A stretch of 10,445 nt of DNA from an uncultured Mucilaginibacter sp. (lineage in GTDB: Bacteria > Bacteroidota > Bacteroidia > Sphingobacteriales > Sphingobacteriaceae), in assembly GCF_946481715.1 (NCBI RefSeq), contig NZ_CAMLOV010000184.1:1-10445 (forward strand), read 5' to 3'. Below, in pieces: positions 6,693 through 10,445 of this stretch. The position numbers and the translations under genes were made by a program. Below the pieces are notes generated by a model. That model ran no database searches. It was not told the origin of the DNA and saw only the letters and a list, made by a program, of their open reading frames with translations. Positions within the stretch are counted from its first letter, which is position 1; each line of letters starts with the position of its first letter.

Positions 6693-6711
6693 TGTAATAA
6701 TTATTATTACA
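6693..6711. promoter_or_regulatory. Putative Rrf2 operator, perfect 19-bp palindrome
   Basis: TGTAATAATTATTATTACA is perfectly self-complementary about T6702. It lies 9 bases before the Rrf2 ATG (6683, - strand) and just downstream of the -7 element at 6722-6715, so it covers the expected transcription start. That position fits repression of the regulator's own gene. A second copy of the TGTAA-N9-TTACA pattern lies at 6243-6261. Confidence 0.7.
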
Positions 6712-6714
6712 GTA

Positions 6715-6722
6715 CAAATGTA
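6715..6722 (-). promoter_or_regulatory. -7 promoter element of the Rrf2 gene
   Basis: The - strand reads TACATTTG, a perfect TAnnTTTG match. Transcription would begin around 6709-6711, inside the palindromic operator, leaving a leader of about 27 nt before the ATG at 6683. Confidence 0.6.
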
Positions 6723-6806
6723 TAAATGTTTTTCTTTAAATCAATATCTTTATGCAACCAATTAAAAAATGAAACCGGGCCGACAATGCCTTTCCATTAA
6801 GCCGCC

Positions 6807-6836
6807 GGAGGAAATACCTAAATGCCATCGATATGA
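6807..6836 (+). promoter_or_regulatory. Shine-Dalgarno and four-codon mini-ORF coupled to the usp start
   Basis: GGAGGA (6807-6812) is an unusually strong Shine-Dalgarno for this kind of genome. It is correctly spaced for the ATG at 6822, not for the usp ATG at 6833. The 6822 frame reads M-P-S-I-stop, and its TGA overlaps the usp ATG as ATGA (6833-6836). This looks like a leader peptide coupled to usp translation, or a chance duplicate start. Confidence 0.4.
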
Positions 6837-7684
6837 AAACTTACCTTGTACCTATCGACTTCTCACAGGCGGCCTTTAATGCAGCCGACTATGCCGCCCA
6901 GCTGAGCCACCAAACCGATGTGGAGCGTATTATCCTCATCAACGCCTATTACGTTTCGCCCTACGAATCGCTTTTGCCCAACCCTGATATGTTGCTGCTG
7001 CGGCAGGACGAAATTGAAGAGGAGGCCCTTGGCCGCATTGAACAATTGGGCCTGTTAAAACTTCAACTTGAAAGTAAGGTGAGAGACGGGGTAACTATCC
7101 AAACCAGGCTGCACCGCTCGCACTTGCTGCGTGCCGTTGTGGATGCTGTTGCGCAGAATAACGCCGGGCTGGTAATTTTGGGTACCATTGGCAACAGTAC
7201 CGTGCGCGAAAATAATAGCGGCATCGGCAGCCATGTAATAGCCATATCAAAAACCTGCCCGGTGCCGGTAATGGTAGTGCCGCCTGCTTACCATTATAAA
7301 AATATAGATACGGCGCTGATAGCCTGCGATTTTAAAAAAGTGAAGGACAGCGTACCAGCAGTTGCTTTAAATAAGCTGCTGGATAAGCATCCGATAAAGC
7401 TGTTAGTTGTGCATGCTGTAACCGGCGGCAAGCACGAGCAGGATGCCAACAAGCTTGCGGAGCAAACGGCGCTGCACCAAATGTTAAAGGAGCTTAAGCC
7501 CGAATACCATACCATCAACGACCCGCAAATTATCAAAGGCGTGCTGGATTTTGCGGTAGAGAAAGGCGCGCAGCTGGTTATTGCCCTGCCGCATACTTAT
7601 AGCTTTCTGCAGTCGTTATTGCATACCAGTATATCGCAGCAACTGGCCGCAAGTTCGCCGGTGCCGGTGTTGTTGTTGAAGTAG
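6833..7684 (+). CDS. Tandem-domain universal stress protein (UspA superfamily)
   Basis: The protein has 283 residues with two Usp domains. Domain 1 (about 1-150) opens KTYLVPIDFSQAAFNAADYAAQL, typical for the nucleotide-binding first strand and helix, and ends LVILGTIGNSTVRENNSGIGSHVIAI...CPVPVMVVPP; the GTIG...GIGS loop is the ATP-binding segment with slightly longer spacing than the G-2x-G-9x-G(S/T) standard. Domain 2 (about 157-283) begins DTALIACDFKKVKDS and ends SSPVPVLLLK but lacks the glycine loop (ALPHTYSFLQS instead), so it probably does not bind ATP. Such cytoplasmic proteins are induced by starvation, hypoxia or redox stress. A Crp/Fnr gene follows after 41 bases on the same strand, hinting at a shared stress regulon. 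Confidence 0.93.
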   Translation: MKTYLVPIDFSQAAFNAADYAAQLSHQTDVERIILINAYYVSPYESLLPNPDMLLLRQDEIEEEALGRIEQLGLLKLQLESKVRDGVTIQTRLHRSHLLRAVVDAVAQNNAGLVILGTIGNSTVRENNSGIGSHVIAISKTCPVPVMVVPPAYHYKNIDTALIACDFKKVKDSVPAVALNKLLDKHPIKLLVVHAVTGGKHEQDANKLAEQTALHQMLKELKPEYHTINDPQIIKGVLDFAVEKGAQLVIALPHTYSFLQSLLHTSISQQLAASSPVPVLLLK

Positions 7685-7725
7685 GAGATATCGAAGCTTG
7701 GCCTACAGAAAATAATAGATAATTT

Positions 7726-8346
7726 ATGCCTTCAAATCTCAACCAAAACAATAACGCAACAGAAATCGCCCTACAGGCTTTATTGGCCGATGTACAAGCT
7801 AAGGTGAAGCTTTCGGCTACAGAAGCCGACATTTTTAAAGCCTGCTGGACGATAAAAAAGCTTGCCCGTAACGAGTTCTTGTTCAGGAACGGAGAAGTTT
7901 GCCGGTATGATAGCTTTGTTGCGTCCGGCTGCTTAAAAGCATTTTATATCGAACCTGAAACCGGCAAAGAAGTTATTTTATTTATTGCTATTGACCGTTG
8001 GTGGACAACCGACCTGGAAAGTTTTGACAATCAAACACCATCAATTTACAATATCCAGGCTGTTGAAGAGTCGGTGCTGCTTCAGATCCGGCATGCGGCC
8101 TTTGAAGAACTGCTGCTTAAAGTCCCCGCCCTCGAAAGGTATTTCAGGCTTATTCTCCAGCGCTATGCCGCTGCGATGCAATGGCGGATAATAACCGCTT
8201 ATTCCTTACCCGCCAAAGAACGATACCTCGATTTTGTAAAGCGGTATCCATCGTTGCTGCAAAAAGCCCCGCAATACCTCATCGCATCCTACCTGGGCAT
8301 GTCGGCGGAGTTTCTGAGTAAGATCCGTTCCGAAAAAAAACCCTGA
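7726..8346 (+). CDS. Crp/Fnr-family transcriptional regulator
   Basis: The protein has 206 residues. An N-terminal cyclic-nucleotide-binding-like beta-barrel (about 35-135) includes KLARNEFLFRNGEVCRYDSFVASGCLKAFY and GKEVILFIAIDRWW. A dimerisation helix follows (about 140-165: LERYFRLILQRYAAAMQWR). The C-terminal helix-turn-helix contains PAKERYLDFVKRYPSLLQKAPQYLIASYLGMSAEFLSKIR, the normal form in the Bacteroidota branch of the family. The cAMP-contacting RxS phosphate cassette is not evident, and there is no N-terminal Cys cluster of classical FNR, so the signal is unknown. A palindrome with FNR-type geometry starts 4 bases after its stop, in front of the oxidoreductase gene it probably controls. 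Eight A residues (8333-8340) occur near the 3' end, but the protein end looks complete. Confidence 0.93.
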   Translation: MPSNLNQNNNATEIALQALLADVQAKVKLSATEADIFKACWTIKKLARNEFLFRNGEVCRYDSFVASGCLKAFYIEPETGKEVILFIAIDRWWTTDLESFDNQTPSIYNIQAVEESVLLQIRHAAFEELLLKVPALERYFRLILQRYAAAMQWRIITAYSLPAKERYLDFVKRYPSLLQKAPQYLIASYLGMSAEFLSKIRSEKKP

Positions 8347-8349
8347 CCG

Positions 8350-8369
8350 TTCTTGAACCAGTTCAAGAA
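8350..8369. promoter_or_regulatory. Putative Crp/Fnr operator, perfect 20-bp palindrome
   Basis: TTCTTGAACCAGTTCAAGAA has two perfect 9-base arms around CA. The core TTGAA-N4-TTCAA has the same 5-4-5 geometry as the FNR site TTGAT-N4-ATCAA, with one changed base per half. It lies between the Crp/Fnr gene and the AzoR-like gene. A degenerate -7-like TAGTTTG at 8389-8395 would place transcription start near 8400, putting the palindrome centre at about -41, the class II activator position. No U-tract follows, so it is a poor terminator. Confidence 0.65.
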
Positions 8370-8395
8370 ATTTGATGGTTGCTGCCCGTAGTTTG

Positions 8396-8412
8396 GCCTA
8401 AAATAATTAGGC
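8396..8412 (+). promoter_or_regulatory. Inverted repeat abutting the AzoR-like start codon
   Basis: GCCTAA (8396-8401) and TTAGGC (8407-8412) are perfect inverted copies separated by AATAA, and the ATG at 8413 follows immediately. It could be a second protein-binding site or an mRNA hairpin limiting access to the start codon. No Shine-Dalgarno is present. Confidence 0.4.
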
Positions 8413-9042
8413 ATGAAAAAGATATTAGTAATAAACGCCAGTACGCGGGGCGAAAAATCGCACAGCAGGAATTTAACCAGGTTGTTTTTAGAAACGCTTC
8501 ACCGGCAGCACCCCGGGCTTGAAGTAGTGCACCGGGAGGTTGGCCGTGCGGATATCCCGCACATCACAGAGCAATGGATAGAAGCGGCATTCACCAGGGT
8601 ACAAAACCGGACGGCAGAAAACCAACGCACGCTTGCATTAAGCAACCAGCTTGTTCAGGAGCTTAAAGATACAGACACCTATATACTGGGCACGCCGATG
8701 TATAATTGGGGTATACCCAGCGGCCTGAAGGCTTACATAGACCAGGTGATGCGCTACAACGAAACGTGGAAGTTCCGTTCGAACCAGCCGGACGGCGACT
8801 ATGTAGGCTTATTGGAAGGGAAAAAGCTGATCATACTTTCCAGCAGGGGAGATAGCGGCTACAATGAGGGTGAACCTAACGAACACATGAACTTTCAGAC
8901 AACGTATTTAAAAACCATCTTTAAAATTATGGGGGTGGATGACATTAAGGTTATATCGCTGAATAACGAGGAATATGGAGGAGACCGCTTTGCAGCGTCA
9001 CAACGCGTGGTTTTTGAAGAGATAGAGGAGTTTAGTAATTAG
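8413..9042 (+). CDS. FMN-dependent NAD(P)H oxidoreductase, AzoR-like (flavodoxin-2 fold)
   Basis: The protein has 209 residues. It starts KKILVINAS followed by SHSRNLT (16-22), the FMN phosphate loop of the flavodoxin-like fold. TPMYNWGIPSGLKAYIDQVMR (94-114) is the signature of the AzoR/NQO family (PF02525), binding the flavin ring, and SSRGDSG (143-149) is the second flavin-contact loop. Relatives reduce quinones and azo compounds by two electrons with NADH, protecting against electrophile and quinone stress; the exact substrate is not predictable here. Length matches E. coli AzoR (about 200). A perfect palindrome and a start-codon inverted repeat lie between it and the Crp/Fnr regulator, suggesting direct control by that regulator. 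Confidence 0.92.
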   Translation: MKKILVINASTRGEKSHSRNLTRLFLETLHRQHPGLEVVHREVGRADIPHITEQWIEAAFTRVQNRTAENQRTLALSNQLVQELKDTDTYILGTPMYNWGIPSGLKAYIDQVMRYNETWKFRSNQPDGDYVGLLEGKKLIILSSRGDSGYNEGEPNEHMNFQTTYLKTIFKIMGVDDIKVISLNNEEYGGDRFAASQRVVFEEIEEFSN

Positions 9043-9092
9043 TAAGCGCGCATCGGAAAGAGGTTTTGTATCGGCTTTCGAATGATAGTTTA

Positions 9093-9100
9093 TATATTTG
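9093..9100 (+). promoter_or_regulatory. -7 promoter element before the 60-aa gene
   Basis: TATATTTG is a perfect TAnnTTTG match 51 bases before the ATG at 9151, so the leader would be about 45 nt. No good -33 element is seen at normal spacing. Confidence 0.5.
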
Positions 9101-9150
9101 ATAAACAATGAACAACATTGATATGTTGAGGTGATAAGGTTGAAAACGCT

Positions 9151-9333
9151 ATGACAAAATTAAGCCGGTACACAAATTTTGATGAACTGAAAGCGAGCAA
9201 AAACACCGACAAGCCAGTACCTGTCGGCAGGGGAATAAAACCGTCGGAATTGGAGGAGCTTTTTTTGCTTTTAAGAAACAATTTGGTGACAGAACAGCCT
9301 GGATCAATAGAAACTATTCCTCATGAAGAATAG
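9151..9333 (+). CDS. Small hypothetical protein paired with a nucleotidyltransferase remnant
   Basis: This is a 60-residue soluble protein with no signal or membrane segment. It begins MTKLSRYTNFDELKAS, and the middle SELEELFLLLRNNL looks helical. I recall small proteins with a similar (K/L)xxYxxFxELK start preceding nucleotidyltransferase-like genes in Bacteroidota, but assign no function. The next frame starts at 9323, 11 bases inside this gene, so the two are translationally coupled. Residues about 22-28 (PVPVGRG) are encoded over a REP-like half palindrome (CCTGTCGGCAGG, 9220-9231), so part of the protein may be repeat-derived. A promoter element lies at 9093. An antitoxin-like role is possible, but nothing in the sequence proves it. 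Confidence 0.6.
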   Translation: MTKLSRYTNFDELKASKNTDKPVPVGRGIKPSELEELFLLLRNNLVTEQPGSIETIPHEE

Positions 9334-9454
9334 TTTGGTAAGCAGCATTGCTGATGTATGTAAAATACTGCAAAAGCATAGCGTAAAGTATCACATTGCA
9401 GGCGGCAGCGCGACGTTTTACCACCTTCTAATAAAAAACCAAACTCTCGTCTAA
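9323..9454 (+). pseudogene. Truncated nucleotidyltransferase-like gene
   Basis: This frame encodes 43 residues starting MKNSLVSSIADVCKILQKHS and continuing VKYHIAGGSA. A helix, then VxYxIxGG(S/T)A, is the usual N-terminus of small nucleotidyltransferase-fold proteins (MNT/AbiEii-like), in which the GG(S/T)A loop is followed by a DxD metal site. Here the similarity stops at about 9412 and the frame ends after TFYHLLIKNQTLV, running into the 3' end of the opposite-strand gene (stop at 9428). The catalytic part is missing, so a deletion or recombination probably removed it. The start overlaps the previous gene by 11 bases. A genuine 43-residue peptide cannot be excluded. Confidence 0.5.
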
Positions 9455-9763
9455 CGGGTTTCCTTTATCGTCTTCTATGTAAGTATACTTTCCTATCATA
9501 GAAGATTCATCCCATAACACTATACGAACTTCCCATGCGTAGATATCATCGTTGTCGCCATGAAAAACAATTTTTAAAGAAGGATATTTTAATTTCACCT
9601 GGTCAAGGGGGATCAAAATTTCGTCCTGCAAATAACCATTCCCTTCACGATTGACGCATTCATAGTAATTGTCAAACGCTTTTTTGTAATAATCACTTAA
9701 CGTGCCGCTGCTTACATCTATAATCATAGTTAAATTAGTTAAAGTCCTGATAATTTCGAACAT
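9428..9763 (-). CDS. Small acidic hypothetical protein
   Basis: This is a 111-residue protein I cannot assign to a family. From the ATG at 9763 it begins MFEIIRTLTNLTMIIDVSSG, continues with LSDYYKKAFDNYYECVNREGNG and ends EDDKGNPLDESLVFY. It is rich in Asp/Glu and aromatic residues, with no signal peptide or membrane span, which suits a soluble globular alpha/beta protein. Its small, acidic, solitary character in an accessory stretch is compatible with an immunity-type protein, but this is only a guess. A GTG at 9781 gives six extra residues; a TAtgCTTG element (9796-9789, - strand, one mismatch to the -7 consensus) would allow either start. Its 3' end overlaps the truncated nucleotidyltransferase frame. 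Confidence 0.7.
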   Translation of the reverse strand: MFEIIRTLTNLTMIIDVSSGTLSDYYKKAFDNYYECVNREGNGYLQDEILIPLDQVKLKYPSLKIVFHGDNDDIYAWEVRIVLWDESSMIGKYTYIEDDKGNPLDESLVFY

Positions 9764-9827
9764 AATATAGCCATTATCCACTGTAATTCAAGCATACGTG
9801 CCATAGTCCAGGTGAGGCGGCTGTACG

Positions 9828-9847
9828 AGCCTGCCGATAGGCAGGTT
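9828..9847. repeat. REP-like GC-rich palindrome
   Basis: CCTGCC (9830-9835) and GGCAGG (9840-9845) are perfect inverted arms around GATA; A9828-T9847 and a G-T wobble lengthen the stem to 8 pairs. It lies in the intergenic region before the membrane protein. Related CCTGCC...GGCAGG palindromes are, to my knowledge, widely dispersed in Bacteroidota. A diverged copy (CCTG-TCGG-CAGG) lies inside the 60-aa gene at 9220-9231. Confidence 0.6.
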
Positions 9848-9869
9848 CCCATCCCGCGCCAGATATTTA

Positions 9870-9877
9870 TATATTTG
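9870..9877 (+). promoter_or_regulatory. -7 promoter element next to the membrane protein start
   Basis: TATATTTG is a perfect TAnnTTTG match ending 7 bases before the ATG at 9885. The predicted transcription start (about 9881-9883) leaves a leader of only 2-4 nt. It also argues against the in-frame TTG at 9879. No -33 match is visible. Confidence 0.55.
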
Positions 9878-9884
9878 TTTGAAA

Positions 9885-10292
9885 ATGAAATACCTGAAAA
9901 CCTTTCAAGCCATAGCTGTCGTAGCTTATTTTTTGATCATATTGAGAGGGCAAATGGTAGGTGCCCCCTTCGTGTTTTGGCTTGCCTTCACCGTTTTTTA
10001 TTTTGGCACCATCGATCAATTATTTGCTATTTTGGCAGTAGCCGGACTGGTCATCATTTTTAAAAACCGGAATAAAAGCAGGACACTGAAAATCCTATTG
10101 ATGGACCTGTTGTGTTTTATACTCTTAGCTGCACCTATCATCGGCCGGTTAACGGCGGTGCCTTTAGCAATGTTTAATTACAACGCTTTTATTATCCCCA
10201 CAGGTATCTTTGTGCTGGGGTATTTCGTTTCGTTAGTGTTTTCCTGTAGGCAATATTTGGTTTTTAGGAGGGAACAGGGGGAGGAATTATAG
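9885..10292 (+). CDS. Small four-helix integral membrane protein, unknown function
   Basis: From the ATG at 9885 the protein has 135 residues, mostly in hydrophobic segments: about 7-20 (AIAVVAYFLIIL), 28-60 (a long stretch through FVFWLAFTVFYF and LFAILAVAGLVIIF, probably two spans), 70-88 (LLMDLLCFILLAAPII) and 100-122 (AFIIPTGIFVLGYFVSLVF). A basic loop NRNKSR lies between spans, and a basic then acidic tail CRQYLVFRREQGEEL closes it. The positive-inside rule suggests that loop and the C-terminus are cytoplasmic. I recognise no family motif. It appears to be a single gene with its own promoter and a near-leaderless start. Confidence 0.75.
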   Translation: MKYLKTFQAIAVVAYFLIILRGQMVGAPFVFWLAFTVFYFGTIDQLFAILAVAGLVIIFKNRNKSRTLKILLMDLLCFILLAAPIIGRLTAVPLAMFNYNAFIIPTGIFVLGYFVSLVFSCRQYLVFRREQGEEL

Positions 10293-10397
10293 CCTATATG
10301 TTATAGAGCGCAGGGCGCTTGCAACAGCAAGGGGGATAAATAGTTATTTTCCTTACAAGCATGAATAGCCCACCGCTTATTCCGGCGCGGATACTCA

Positions 10398-10405
10398 TAT
10401 CTTTG
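10398..10405 (+). promoter_or_regulatory. -7 promoter element for a gene beyond the right edge
   Basis: TATCTTTG is a perfect TAnnTTTG match 40 bases from the window end. No ATG-initiated frame of useful length follows inside the window, so the target gene lies outside. The preceding gap (10293-10397) holds only small inverted repeats: AGCGC-AGG-GCGCT (10307-10319) and CTTGC-AACA-GCAAG (10318-10331). Confidence 0.45.
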
Positions 10406-10445
10406 CATTATAAACAATAACAGAGCTAAAACAGTACTTACGCTG

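Noticed and set aside
8333..8340. Run of eight A near the 3' end of the Crp/Fnr gene as a frameshift or phase-variation site
   Set aside because: The zero-frame protein already has a complete helix-turn-helix and ends three codons later, so slippage would change almost nothing.
8350..8369. Terminator of the Crp/Fnr gene
   Set aside because: The stem is A/T-rich and is followed by ATTTGATGG, not a U-tract; perfect symmetry and FNR-type spacing favour an operator. Not fully excluded.
9151..9454. Functional toxin-antitoxin pair
   Set aside because: The second frame lacks any catalytic part of a nucleotidyltransferase toxin; only a remnant is supported.

Overview
The window looks like a chromosomal segment of a Bacteroidota bacterium, most likely family Sphingobacteriaceae (Mucilaginibacter/Pedobacter type). 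The signs are: a C-minus (type B) L31; a Bacteroidetes-type alternative GlmU; several perfect matches to the Bacteroidetes -7 promoter element TAnnTTTG; few Shine-Dalgarno sequences and A-rich leaders instead; and beta-helix proteins ending in GATEY. The genus is inferred from protein flavour and was not tested by a search. No IS element, CRISPR array, tRNA or rRNA gene was seen.

Layout. 1-1947: two tandem paralogous right-handed beta-helix proteins; the first is cut by the window edge and the second starts with a probable lipoprotein signal. 2057-5466: a housekeeping block on the + strand: rpmE2 (L31 type B) with its own promoter and a strong terminator, then a GlmU-like bifunctional sugar nucleotidyltransferase/acetyltransferase, tpiA and prmA. 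A promoter element sits in the T-tract of the rpmE2 terminator, 4 nt before the GlmU ATG, so that mRNA is probably leaderless. prmA is bracketed by two different inverted arrays of short degenerate units: heptamers upstream, and 12-mers with a 16-bp perfect hairpin downstream.

5586-6683 (- strand): an Rrf2-family regulator followed by an NAD(P)-binding atypical SDR, resembling the ywnA-ywnB pair of Bacillus. Both 5' regions carry the same TGTAA-N9-TTACA element; the copy before the regulator is a perfect 19-bp palindrome overlapping its predicted start of transcription. 6833-9042 (+ strand): a two-domain universal stress protein, a Crp/Fnr-family regulator and an AzoR-like FMN oxidoreductase. 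A perfect 20-bp palindrome of FNR geometry (TTGAA-N4-TTCAA) lies just before the oxidoreductase. The middle of the window therefore holds two adjacent regulator-plus-flavin/pyridine-nucleotide oxidoreductase cassettes plus a stress protein, suggesting a redox or electrophile stress region.

9043-10445: accessory material. It holds a 60-aa protein translationally coupled to a truncated nucleotidyltransferase-like remnant, a convergent small acidic hypothetical protein, a REP-like palindrome, and a four-helix membrane protein with a promoter almost touching its ATG. A last promoter-like element at the right edge points to a gene beyond the window.

I found no clear undescribed multi-gene system. 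The most original signals are non-coding: the two inverted arrays around prmA, the paired Rrf2 operators, the FNR-type palindrome and the terminator/promoter overlap.
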